A DNA stretch of 64,000 nucleotides from Cotesia glomerata (lineage: Eukaryota > Arthropoda > Insecta > Hymenoptera > Braconidae): positions 22,946,144 to 23,010,143 of the forward strand of contig NC_058162.1 of assembly GCF_020080835.1 (NCBI RefSeq), written 5' to 3'. Every line of letters starts with the position of its first letter. The first letter of the stretch is position 1. Positions 12,699 to 24,038 of this stretch are shown here, piece after piece. The notes below the pieces were generated by a model. That model was given only the letters and a program-made list of their open reading frames with translations. It was not told where the DNA came from and did not search any database. Both the position numbers and the translations under genes were made by a program.

Positions 12699-14639
12699 AT
12701 ATTTGTATATTTGTAAATTTTGCCATTCGGCTTGCTGCCTTGGCATTTAAACCAAATAAAGAAATAAATAAATTATTTTGTTTCAAGAATTTCTTGTCTT
12801 GGTTTAGATTTCCTTGACTTAAGAAATGTATGTCTCCGTTGGATAAGTCTTGTATCTTTCCTCAAAACTATATTATCTTCAATCAATACATTTAAGTTTC
12901 TCAACCAAAATAACATTATCGTTTAAAAAACTTTAAATATTTGGTGTAAATCATAATTTCTTTATTCAAGATGTTATTGAAGTAAATAAAAAAATTTTTT
13001 TATAGATTTTCGATTGAACGTAATTGTGAAAATATAGTAATATTATAATTAAATGTTATTATATAAATTTATAGAAATTCACATAGTAAATTAATGACAA
13101 AAAAAAAGCCATTCTTAACACGTCGGTAATATCTTGAATCATGTTATCGCCTATCTTGAACCAAAAGACAAAAATTCTTGAATGAAATATATCTACATCT
13201 AGTCTCAAGAGTTTATTTCTTGAATTAAGACAGCTAGAAATTTTGGAACAAAAATCAACTTTTAAAGAAAAGATGTTTTTTTGAATCAAGATTGTTTTTC
13301 TATCAGTGTGTAATAGATCAGTGTGTGAAACAATGGAAAAAAATTTTTTGAAGCCCGTAGACCTTTTTTTAGACGGAAAAAAATTTGGAAAAATTTTTTT
13401 TGGTAGTTTCCTTAGGATTTCTCCAGACTAAATGAAATTGATGGAAACATATATTAATATAAATATTGCCGATGAGAAAAAAAACAAACAATCGCTACTA
13501 TAAAAACTCTCTTATTTAAATCGTATGGAAACATACCATTAAATTATGACATAAATTTAAATTTTGAGATACGAGGTTTTGTTATTGTTAATAGCTTCCA
13601 TTCTGATAAATATTATTAATTTATTATTTACCTATCGTGAGTATAAAATTCTAGAAATTTATATCTAAAAATTTAAAAACAATGAAAAATCAACAAACGC
13701 GGTTCTCATATTTGGCCATCGATATGCTCAATTAACTATATCGTTGAAAAAAAAAAAAAAAACAATGCAGTAAAATAAATAAATTCGTTTATTTCAATTA
13801 ATATTGAAAAAATATATTTGTGTTTATACGTATCAACCTATATTAGCAAATTTCCGTGAAAATAAATCGGTACAAGTAGCTAATTTATTCTCCGTGAATA
13901 ATCATGTCACAATCATTCGACATACCGCGGAATTAAATTCTGCAATTGTACTTCCATCAAATAACGTATTTACAATTCCTCTCTCGACTGTTTTAGTTTT
14001 CATAAATTTCATATTATAATTTTTTGACGGCACTTTGGTGATGAAAAATGTTGATTTTTTTATAAATTTTTATTGAAACTTTCATTCGAAACAAAAAAAA
14101 TGAATATATAGCCATATATATGTATTTGTAGATTTAAACTTGACGTGCGAACAGACAGGAATGAGTTTGAGGATTTCTGTACGCTTGGGACGTTTAAATG
14201 TAAATTACACTTCCAGAATCCTCACCCTTCTTTACCTAAGGATTATTACCATAATTTGCGTCAGCGTCATTTCATTTCCCTCCTCTTCTTCTCTCTCATT
14301 CTATTTATCTCACCTCTATCTCTTCTCGTTCATCGGTTGTACACTTCTCTGCACCGTTCTGCACTCAACGCTCGTTCGCCGCCCGGTTACGTCTACGCCA
14401 GCGCTTGTTGTAGTGCCGCTTGGTACTTCTCATCACCGCTCTTGTTTCATTTGGGATTTAGTTTCAAATTCCTCCAGACCTGCCTTCGAATTATTTTTAT
14501 TTCAATACACCAATCACTAATAATTCTCAATTACTATTTTTCATCACCAATTTCAACCATTCTTTCGTTTTTCCTTTATTGAGCAATTATTGACGTTGAC
14601 TATTAAATTTTTGTTACAAATTTATGAAAAAATTGGTTT
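12699..14639. other. AT-rich region, no gene called
   Basis: 12775-13310 repeats CTTGA/TCAAGA words (fold-back-like). 14150-14580 is pyrimidine-rich on the plus strand and open in two overlapping frames (126 and 145 codons). The overlap and the low-complexity Ser/Leu/Phe composition argue against coding. The minus strand there holds a short Arg-rich frame with no support. Confidence 0.4.
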
Positions 14640-16500
14640 ATTTGGAATTTTACATTAAAAACACATTTAAAGTTCGAATGTACGGATGAACAAACTTTAA
14701 ATATCTGGGTAATTAATTATCCGAATTCGAAGATGATTACTAATTATTAATAAAATTTGGAGATTTTAGGAGTTTTAATACACCCTCAAAATTTTGAATT
14801 AAACAAACAAGTTTTTTTTTTTTTTTGAAAAATTGAAAAAGTATTTCGTACAGAATTTTGAATTCGTCATTTTTAACCAAAAATAAAAATACTTACATAG
14901 TAAAAAAATTTTGCGTCATTGCGTCAAAAAATTTTGTGTTAAATATTTAACACTTTTATATGTAAATTTAACATTTCTTGTGTTAAATTAATACAAAAAA
15001 GTGTTAAATTGACACAAAAAAATGTTAAATATTTAACATAAAAATTTTTAACGGAAAATTTTTTGACGCATTGACACAAAATTTTTTACTGCATATAAAT
15101 AAAGAATGATTGTTCAAATTTTTATCAATTATTGGTGCAATTAAGACCTATTCATTATTTGAATGTACAAATGTACGAATTTTAAATATCTCGGGAAGTA
15201 ATTAGCTGAATTCAAAGATAACTGATAAAATTTGAAGATTTTGTGAGTTCTGATAGATCTTCAAAATTTTAAATTAAAAGAATAAGTAGTTCTTTTGAAT
15301 AATTGAAAAAATATTCCGTACAAAAATTTGAGTTCGCATCTTTAACCAAAAATAAAAGTATTCCACTCTTATAATTTAGATGAAAAATATGAAAATATAT
15401 CATGTGAGTAAACTATTCGTAACGTGATTGGTCAAATATATCATAAGCATGAAAATATAGATAATTCCATATCAACATTCACACGCGCGCGCAACGTATA
15501 CTAGTCCATAAATAAAGAATGATTGTTCAAATTTTTATCGATTGTTTTTAATTATTCTAATTATCTCGGGAAATAATTAGCGAAATTCAAAGATAACTGA
15601 TGAAATTTTAAGATTTTTTAGATCTTAGTAGACACTCTAAAATTGAAATCAAACAGACAAGTAGTTCTTATGAAAAATTGAAAAAGTATTCCGAACAGAA
15701 TTTTGAGTTTGTAATTTTTAACCAAAAATAAAAGTACTCACTCATAAAAAAATAATTATTTAATTTTAGTTCGCTTAAGGGGGGAGTGGAGGCAGGGTTT
15801 TAAAGGCGAAAATAAAGCATATTTTTGTGATTTTTTTACGGCAACATGAGTAATATAATTTTATTAAATTTAACTACATATTATTGTACAACTTTTGAAG
15901 TATGTCAGAAAAAATTTTCAATGAAAAATATTGATAAATAAGCCGGCGACGTTAAGTCTCCAGAGGCGCCTTGAAAAATTAATTCAGATTTAAAAATGAA
16001 GACACATTAATAGTTTGAATGTATGGATGTACGGAATTTAAATATCTCGGAAAGTAATTAACAAAATTCAATGATAACTGATAAAATTTGATGATTTTGT
16101 GGGTCCTGATAGATCTACAAAATTTTAAATTAAACGAACAAGTAGTTATTTTGAAAAATTGAAAAAGTATTCCATACAGAATTCTGAGTTTATCATTTTT
16201 AAGCAAAAATAAAAGTACTCACTAATAAAAAAAAAAAATAATTATTAAATTTTTTATCAGTTGTTTGCTTAGTTCAGATTTAAAAAATAAAACAAATTTG
16301 TAATTCAAATGTGCGAAGTAAGGATTTTAAATATTTTGAAAATTAATCATAGAATTAGAATAATTTCAATTGAAATTCCCAAGGTTGACTAACCTCGACA
16401 GTTCCTGAAAATTAAAAATAAATTAGTCAAGCAATTCTGCAAAAAATCGCATCAATAACTCACGAGTTTGAATTATGTCCCCTGTACTTGTTAATTAAAA
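14640..16500 (+). repeat. Dispersed repeat field with TGTACGGATGTACGGA motif
   Basis: Four or five diverged units near 14670, 15160, 15540, 16010 and 16300. Each has a GAATGTACGGATG-like start, TTTAAATATCTCGGGAAGTA, an AAATTTGAAGATTTT segment and a segment ending in ACCAAAAATAAAAGTACTCA. The same family is present in reverse complement at 28200-28624 and 39960-40740, next to the duplicated ankyrin units. Confidence 0.7.
14893..15097. mobile_element. Palindromic ~205 bp MITE
   Basis: Ends in TAGTAAAAAAATTTTGCGTC and its near complement GACACAAAATTTTTTACTGC, with internal inverted TGTTAAATATTTAACA-type palindromes. It folds into one long hairpin and sits inside the repeat field. No coding. Confidence 0.6.
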
Positions 16501-18238
16501 ATCAGTGTCGAAAAAGTATTCACCAGTAAACAAATGTAGTTTTGATGGGCACCAGCAGGGGTGCCGCGTAAGAAGTAGTCTGGATTTGAAAACAATAAGG
16601 GTTAAAAATAAATAATAAAGAAGAAAGAATAATAATAGCAAGAGAGAATTTATTCGCACTATTCTCTTGCATATATCTTACCGACCTAAATAATCTCAGA
16701 GTCGCAATCTACGGAGACATTTGTATTCCTCGCGTGGGTGAATTCTTTCGGCGGTGATGGGGATGTACGTGTTGTACTTTGCTCTTTAAAAGAAAATATT
16801 ACGCCGGTGTGTGTTCAATTCTGAAGTCACTGGAGCACATAGCTTCATACAAAGTACATATATATATCTATATACATTATAAAATATATAATATACAATA
16901 TACATATAAATTATTAAAATTTTATTATTTACTTTAATATATTTATCTTGATCTTGATCTTAATCTTTATCTTCATTTTCTGTTAAATTCAAATTCTCCA
17001 GATAAATTATTATTCCGAGAGTATTACGGGGTATAAGAAGCTCTCAAGAATTTCCATTATCTCTTGATGCGCAGAATTTAAACTCGAAATAAGTTGAATT
17101 ATGATAAATTAATTTGATATATATATTTGTCGCGTGAGCGCTTTTTTAATTATTTGGTTTTGTTTGATTATCGCGAGATAAATGAATTTTCGCGAATAGA
17201 AAACTGTCAGTAACTCTCACGAGCAAGCTGCGTCAAGGCACTTTGGATCGACGCCAATTCAATTAGACCCTTAAACGCGTAACCTGGCAGAGCAGCGCAC
17301 TCCTTCTCCTCTTCCTCCCCAGGTGGTGTCGGGCCGCGCAACTCACGCCAACGATTGGACCCGCTGCCATAAATTCACTCTGAAGGACGTGGACGACATG
17401 TCTCATCGAATTAAATTCACCGATTGTGCTTCTGTCGAATTACGCATTTACCATTCACATTACTTCCTGTTAAATTTTTTTTCTAACTTTTTTTACGAGT
17501 AATCAAGATTTATTTTTCAGTTAATTGAACCCATTAAAAAGGTACTATTGGTTCTAACAACTTTAAGAGTCCTTGGATTCTTAAACCACCTATAACCTGT
17601 AACTAGAGTTAATGAATTAAAAATCCATGCTATTACTATTATTATTCTATGTAATGTTCATTTTTATTGGTCTTGTGGATTGTTACAGTAAATTTTAATC
17701 AACAATATTAACCTCAATTGAGGCAATGTCATTTTCATAAAAATCACAGTATCTCGTTGGATAAATGGGCAGCGATGGAGAAAGAAGAGAAATATTCTTT
17801 TCTTACGAGTGAGTACTTTAATTTTAGTAAGAAATTACATACTTAAATAAATTCTACAATCAAAAAAAATTTTTGAAAATTTCTATTTTTTTTTGTATCA
17901 GAAAGTTGATAAAAAATATGAAATTCGGACTTTTTGTTCCGAAGTCTGTCGAAAATTCAATTTTCAAATTTTTTTCTTTAACGTAGTCTACTCGGTGTAT
18001 TTAAGTATACAGATTAAAAACCCCGCCGGATTTTTCTGTTTCAGATAGGGCAATCAGCTGATATCATGAAGGAAGTGAGCGACAATTTTATTCGAGGCGG
18101 GTCTCCTCAGACCACTATAACTTCAATTCTACTGAATGTTTTTAGCTGAAAATTTAACTGTATACTCTTGAAATGTGTATAAATTAATGGTAAAAAATTC
18201 AAAGTTCTATCTCTTTATTGGTCTTTATAAAAAAATCC
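16501..18238. other. Mixed single-copy sequence left of the duplicated units
   Basis: Less repetitive than its neighbours, with moderately GC-rich islands at 16550-16830 and 17220-17420. 16850-16920 is a TA-rich microsatellite-like tract. Apart from the exon candidate at 17323 no gene is supported. Confidence 0.4.
17323..17502 (+). CDS. Weak candidate exon after strong polypyrimidine tract
   Basis: A textbook acceptor (C/T-rich CTTCTCCTCTTCCTCCCCAG, ending at 17322) precedes 59 open codons (begins VVSGRATHANDWTRCHKF) ending at TAA 17500-17502. No donor is obvious, so it could be a terminal exon. The minus strand of the same segment has a GTGAGT donor after a short ATG frame, so strand is not settled. 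The protein is not recognised. Confidence 0.2.
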   Translation: MVSGRATHANDWTRCHKFTLKDVDDMSHRIKFTDCASVELRIYHSHYFLLNFFSNFFYE

Positions 18239-18542
18239 TAAAAAATTAGGGCGTCAAACCAGAAGACCCCTTAATTGAGGTCCTTTTTAACTTCCCGCTA
18301 AGAAAATTGAAAATTATTTTTTTTGCTTCATTTTGATTTTTATTAACTTCCCACTCTGATTATTAAGCTGAAAGATCTCAATTTTTTTTTTTATTTTGAA
18401 CTTCACTAATTACACCTTCCACTTTTGATGTAATGTCTGGCAAGAGAGAAGACAAAACTCCTGATGTTTTGACAGCAAGTAGTATAAATCTTGCTTTGCT
18501 CAGTCAGCGCATTCTTACCTGATATTATCTCAATTTATCGTC

Positions 18543-18586
<44 letters not shown>

Positions 18587-18960
18587 TAAATTAATTTTTG
18601 TCGTACGATTTCTCAAAAACGAATCAACCGATTGAATTCTACGACACGTCATTCAAAAGAGTTTATCAAAACTTAGATCTGATTAGATTTGAGATTTAAT
18701 CCATCAAGCCATTCCGAAAAAATTTGAAAAAAAAAAAAATTTAATTTTTATGTTTTTTAAAAATAACGTTAAAGCGTACGAAAAAAACATAATAAAACCA
18801 TGTATACATTTTTTGTACTTAAAAAACTGCGTCAAATGCTTTTTTAAAAATGAAAATCGAACGACGCATTCAAAAGTTATAGTTGTTAAAAAATTCACAA
18901 AATTTTTTTTTCCGTGTTTTTTTAAGATATCTTCCAGATTTCTCAACCAATCAAGATAAA
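18239..18960 (-). repeat. 3' end of AACTTCCCGCTAA repeat family, reversed
   Basis: Contains TTTTTAACTTCCCGCTAAG near 18288, a GT microsatellite at 18544-18583, and AACGAATCAACCGATTGA-like text. All are features of the full family members at 50847-51763 and 51977-52999, here in reverse. The paralogous segment is 30558-31260. Confidence 0.7.
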
Positions 18961-19859
18961 CCTGTAAATTTTCTTTTTATGCTTAAAAAACTGCGTCAAA
19001 TGCTTTTTCATAAAATGAAAATCGAACGACGTATTCAAAAGTTATAGTTGGTGAAAAAAAACCCCATTTTAAGGCGTTTCAAATTGAAACACATTTTTTT
19101 TTTTTTTTTTTAACACGACATTTTTTGCTTACTAATATATGAACTTTCTTTAATGAGTCACAAAGATTTATTTATTACCTTCCATGAAATATTTGCAACT
19201 AATATGTATATACTAATTTATGTGTAACAAACGTTCAAATTTTTTTAACAAAGTCTTTTCGCATGATGTCAAAAATAACAATCGTCTAAACAATACAAAA
19301 AAATTGTAAATTTTAGATTTTGAAACAAAAAATACTATGATTAATAGTGAAAAAATAAGTAGAAAAAGGAAACAATGAAATCAGACAATCTGTCTAGGCG
19401 CCACACTAATACAATAAGACTATGAGTTGACAAATTTTGAAATGCATATACGTTAAATAATAAACGCTTCATGAAAACTTTGCGCCGGCGCCTAAAAGTA
19501 AGCAAGCATAAATTATCTTTTGTGAGTACTTGCTATTGTCACTGATCCTAGGCGATAATATCCTGCTAAGAATTCACACTTTGGCTACCTAGAAGGCTCT
19601 AAGTTTTACTACTCACTTAAATTTATACCTAAAACATTTGTTAAATAGAATATAAAACCTGCGGGGTAACGCTGAGTTGAAATTTTACTGTAGACTTTAA
19701 GTAGCCAATAGAAAAACTACACAATAGAGCTAATAAATAATTTTTGTATCGGACACCTCTTGTCAGAGTATAAGCTGATGAACCATGACGTACGTAAAAG
19801 TCTATCTTCTCACAGCATTATAATATTAGTTAACATTACTTTGTCGTTTCTGTTTAAAT

Positions 19860-19860
19860 A

Positions 19861-19929
<69 letters not shown>

Positions 19930-19930
19930 T
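19860..19930. repeat. (TA)n microsatellite
   Basis: About 65 bp of perfect TA repeat. In copy 2 (32166-32226) the same tract is followed directly by ~38 bp of filler and then sequence matching 22328 of copy 1, so this tract marks the Helitron-side breakpoint. Confidence 0.9.
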
Positions 19931-19942
19931 AATATATATAAA

Positions 19943-22327
19943 TCTCGTGTCACAATGTTTGTCCTCAATGGACTCCTAAACCACTTAACCGATTATAATA
20001 AAATTTGCACACCATGTGCAGTTCGATCCAACTTGAGAGATAGGATAGTTTAAATCTCAAATTATAGTCGCAATTTTAATTTATTGCTAATTATTTGTCT
20101 GTTATTATTTGACAGTCACAATTATCTGTTAACTCCAAATGATTCTAATAGATGTCGATACCTTTCGACTGGGTTGAGTAAGTAACCAATAGATGGCGCT
20201 GCTATGGTAAATCTACGAACGTGTCATATAAGCTACATTTTAACAGCATAATTACCACGTGTTGTTGACGCTATAAAATTAATTAAATTTATTTTGTAGT
20301 GAACGAAATACCGTATAATTCAATTATTTCCACTTTTTAAATTTTTGGTGTTAGCATAGCCGGCCACGTGTTACTTAGACTGAAGTGTAAATTGCATTCA
20401 TATTATAATGAAGATAATACAGTAAAATTAATCCTGTTTTTTACTTATTTGTGGTTCATTGATCAAAACTTTATAATTTAATTTGAATATATGTATGTAA
20501 GTATTATCACATAATTATAAAATTTAATTAAAATGTCAATGCAAAAATGTTACACAATTTTCTACACTTTTTCAATAGTTGTACAAATATTTTTTTTTAT
20601 TGTTTTTATTTAACCTCTATTAAAAAATATTTAGCACTTATTATTTCAATGTGCTATGATAACAAGTTTTTCAGATTTTTTTTCTTATATTTAAACGATT
20701 AAATTAGTATTTCAATTCTTATTGTTATTATTATTTAAACTCTATAATTTAAATATGTACATGTTAGTATTATCACATAATTATAAAAGTTAATTAGAAT
20801 GATTTTCAATTTTTTTTTCTCATATTTAAACGATTAATTTATTATTTTCAGTCAAATGCCACGGAAAAAATCTAACCTCAACAACGCGAGCACCAGAGAG
20901 GCACGATGCAAACGTATTAAAAGAGCCCATCAGTTGGCAGAACAAATTGAATCAAGAAATCTAGCTCAAAGAATCAGGACAGCAGAAGGTCATGCACAAG
21001 AATCTCAAGAACAGTGTAACGAACGTCTTCAAGAGAATATCATAAGAACAAGAGCAGCAGGAGAACGAGACATAGCCACAGTAGGAGCACAGGAACAATA
21101 ATTTCAATTTATACATGTAAGTAATATCACATAGTTTTATAAAAGTTAATTAATATATCAATGAGAAAATGGCACAAAGCTCCCCACACTTTTTCAATAA
21201 TTGTACAAAAATTTTTATATTATTTTTATTTAACCTCCATTGAAAATTATTTTGCACTTATTATTTCAATGTGCTATGATAACATGTTTTTCAGTTCCTC
21301 TTTCTAATATTTAAACGATTAAATTATTATTTTCAGTCAAATGCCACCAAAAAACTCTAACCTCAACAACGCGAGCAGCAAAGGGTCACGACGCAAACGT
21401 GTTGAAAGAGCTCAGCAATTACCAGAACAAATCGAAACAAGAAATGCAGCTCAAAGAATCAGGACTGCAGAAAGTCGTGCACAAGAATCTCAAGAACAGC
21501 GTGACAAACGACTGCAACAGAATATTACGAGAACAAGAGCGGCACGAGAACGAAACATAGCTACAGTACGAGTACTAGATCGACAAAGGCAACGGATCAG
21601 CCGCTCATTAACACGTGCATCATTCGTTCGGCTTGCCTTTGAATATGCACCAGATATTGACTACTCAGCGCATTCAAAAATTGCTATCGGTGGAATGGAT
21701 AAAGTATGTCAATATTGTCAGGCATTGAAATTTCGGAATGAAGCAGCCGGCATGTGCTGCGCATCAGGAAAAGTTGTGCTGTCACCTCTACCCGCTCCGC
21801 CGGAGCCTTTATTATCCCTTCTTACTGGCAATTCAGATGATTCCAAATTATTTTTGCGTAAGATACGCAAATTTAATTCTTGCTTCCAAATGACGTCATT
21901 TGGGGCAACTAAAATTTGCGATCGTGCATCCGATGGACGTAATTTTGAAACTACATTCAAAATTCAAGGCCAGGTGTACCATAAAATCGGATCACTGATG
22001 CCAATGCCTGATAACAATCCAAAATTTCTTCAAATTTATTTTATGGGCGATTGTGAAGAGAGCGTGACGACTCGGTGCCTGTATAATTTTATTGAACAAG
22101 CAGAGGAAAGAGCAATTGTGATATTATTGGAAAATTTTTTAGAAGATCACAATCAACTAATTCAATTGATCAAAAGAGTTTCGCCACGACTGCAAAATGA
22201 CAATTATCAAATCGTCATAAAAGCCGACAAAGTACCATTAGGTGAACATGCTGGTAGATTCAACGCTCCAACTGTTGATGAGGTTGCTGTTATCATGGTT
22301 GGTGATCCAGTTGACAAAAGACAACAA
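19943..22327 (+). mobile_element. Truncated Helitron (5' end and N-terminal coding part)
   Basis: The block begins with TCTCGTGTCACAATGTTTGT right after the TA tract, as expected of a Helitron 5' TC end, and holds a Helitron-like N-terminal coding region. Copy 2 of the unit lacks it entirely. The 3' limit (22327/22328) is where copy 1 and copy 2 become colinear again. It cuts the protein well before any Rep or helicase motif, and no 3' hairpin with CTRR end is visible. Either a truncated element inserted into copy 1, or copy 2 lost it by deletion. Confidence 0.75.
20856..21101 (+). CDS. Duplicated N-terminal exon of Helitron protein (81 aa)
   Basis: ATG-initiated frame starting MPRKKSNLNNASTREARCKR, about 65% identical over its length to the first ~80 residues of the protein starting at 21341. 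It is highly charged (Arg/Glu/Gln) and ends at TAA after GAQEQ. The ATG lies 5 bases after a TTATTATTTTCAG acceptor, as in the second copy. It looks like a tandem copy of the first coding exon together with its upstream ~250 bp, truncated by a stop. Probably not an independent gene. Confidence 0.6.
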   Translation: MPRKKSNLNNASTREARCKRIKRAHQLAEQIESRNLAQRIRTAEGHAQESQEQCNERLQENIIRTRAAGERDIATVGAQEQ

Positions 22328-22420
22328 GTCTGCTATGTAATTAAGTTAATTTACTATGTTTTTAAGAGCTGTCTTCAGCGATCACAAAAAATTTTTTTAG
22401 AGGTTGCTCAAAATTTTTGA
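21341..22420 (+). pseudogene. Helitron N-terminal-domain protein, 3' truncated
   Basis: 359-codon ATG frame. Residues 1-90 are a charged leader (begins MPPKNSNLNNASSKGSRRKR). From about residue 122 the sequence reads VCQYCQALKFRNEAAGMCCA, then LPAPPEPL and FNSCFQMTSFGA, then VYHKIGSLMPMPDNNPKFLQ, the order and wording of the Helitron-like N-terminal domain of eukaryotic Helitron Rep/helicase proteins. Full-length proteins exceed 1000 aa. Here the Helitron part ends near VGDPVDKRQQ, and the last ~30 codons (22328-22420) read into unit sequence shared with copy 2. The Rep HUH motif and helicase are absent, so it cannot transpose by itself. A TTTTCAG acceptor lies just before the ATG, implying an upstream exon in the parent element. 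Confidence 0.8.
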
Positions 22421-22624
22421 AAATTTTCAATATCATTCCGAACGGGATTTTTTCTTTTTAAATTTTTGTTTCTCGTCATATTAATATTTTTTAAATCAAA
22501 AATTATGTATAAATCAAAAAATTCAAGTCAAAATTTTGATTTTTTAAGTTCACTCAAAATTTTTAAAATTTTTTTATGTAAAGAAAAATTTGAAGTAAAC
22601 TTTTCGATTTCATTTAAATCTAAA

Positions 22625-22960
22625 TAAATAAAAAATTAGGAAAACAGTTGACCTTAAAGGCCATCCCTGCAACTTCCCGCTAATTCCATACCTAAGCACT
22701 CAACATTTCATTTATTTTGTTTTTGAGCTCTTTGAGCTCAAAAATATAATTTTTGTGTTATTTTGAGCTCTCCGAGCTCAAAAGTCTGATAAAAATTTTA
22801 TAGAACTTCATTTTTAAAATTTTCAAACCGCAATAACTTTTGAATGAATCAACCGATTTTCTTGCGGTTTACTGCATTCAACGTAGTTTTTTGAGCTCTT
22901 TAAAAAATATTAGGGAGCGAACTGTTCAAACTCAAATTCTTATTTATTTTTATTTCTTTT
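22625..22960 (+). repeat. 5' end of AACTTCCCGCTAA repeat family
   Basis: Reads AAAAATTAGGAAAACAGTTG, then CAACTTCCCGCTAATTCC, then paired GAGCTC words (GAGCTCTTTGAGCTC) and AACTTTTGAATGAATCAACC, matching the first ~330 bp of the full members near 50.8 and 52.0 kb. It is truncated after ~335 bp. The copy-2 equivalent (32560-32890) keeps one more GAGCTC pair. Confidence 0.75.
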
Positions 22961-24038
22961 TTTCCTTGGTTAAAGACCCAAAAGTCAGAAGTCCAATTAC
23001 AGGGTCACTTGACAAATTTATAACAGTTAAAATATATTAATTTAAAAAAATATGTATGTTAACTAAATCATATAATGGCACTTAAAATAAGTATAGAGAT
23101 TAACTATTATGTAAGAGAATAACTATTGTGTAAGGAAAAATTTTTTCTGTTAATAAGAATACCCATCGTTAATTTTTTGCTTAATTCTATGAACTATATG
23201 CTGGGTAAAGGTAGGTAAATTCAGACAATGGCTAGGCATGTTCCTAGGCATTCTTATCTGTTATTATCTAAATTGATCATCTTTTGGCTAACAGAATAAA
23301 GAGTACACCTTAATTATTTAATGAAATTATTCTCATTTATTTTTATTTCTTTCTTTCCTTGGTTAAATATCCCAAAATATTACTCTCCAGCATTACTCTC
23401 CGCATTACTCTCCAAGCTGAAAAAGTATGTAATACCGCCAAACTTATTCTGCCAAACTTAATGTACCGATCAGCCTGGAGTCCCCTTCCGGTCTCGGCCG
23501 AACCCCCATCGAGACAGAAGTCTGAAAAGCGGGGTTAAAATAAAAAAAAATAAAAAAAAAAAAAAAAATAATATCCTTAATAAATAATTAAATATTTTTC
23601 ATTTCATTTCGTATTTATGTATTAACAATTTTTATGTATTTCTCAATATTAAATTTCTTTGAAATTTTTAATTCTGGATAAAAAAAAATCAAAAAAATTA
23701 TTTATCTTTAAATTTTGCCATTTACCCATTCTTAGCTTTGAATTTCGAGGGTATTGGTAGGACTTGCTTCGGGATCCAACCAACCGCAGTTGTGCAAGTA
23801 TTGGCCCGGTATCCCTACCACCATATTTAAAAACGTATAAGAGTGGGAGTAATGTGGAGGGGGTAGGGAAGGTTTGGAAACCAGGCTGTAGATCTCAATC
23901 AATTATTCCTTGCGGATTTTTCATACAGTACATACCTGTGCAAAACGTTCAAGCATTTTACAAAGTCTAAGTGCTACTTTGAATTTTTGTATTTCAAAAT
24001 TGTTAAGTAGTTTTATTTATTACTTACCAAAATTTACA
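22961..24038 (+). other. 5' flank of ankyrin gene copy 1
   Basis: AT-rich flank with diverged internal repeats of GGGTCACTTGACAAATTTAT. 23372-23568, found only in copy 1, includes a GC-rich stretch (GGAGTCCCCTTCCGGTCTCG) and ends in a long A-rich tail (23540-23567), as a retroposon 3' end would. 23730-23960 is GC-richer and conserved in copy 2 (33960-34200), and probably holds the promoter and 5' UTR. No clear TATA box is seen. Confidence 0.45.

Noticed and set aside
14140..14582. Two overlapping plus-strand ORFs of 126 and 145 codons
   Set aside because: They use different frames of one pyrimidine-rich stretch, give low-complexity Leu/Ser/Phe peptides and have no splice or family support.
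18704..18959. Overlapping ORFs on both strands in the unit's left end (also at 30975-31193)
   Set aside because: They are Lys/Phe-rich by-products of A/T runs within the reversed repeat end.
19760..20053. 97-codon ORF across the TA microsatellite
   Set aside because: The centre is an Ile-Tyr repeat translated from (TA)n, so it is an artefact.
23910..24038. N-terminal extension of the ankyrin ORF by 43 residues
   Set aside because: It starts at TTG, not ATG. The conserved ATG at 24039 (34271 in copy 2) begins the ankyrin-like sequence.
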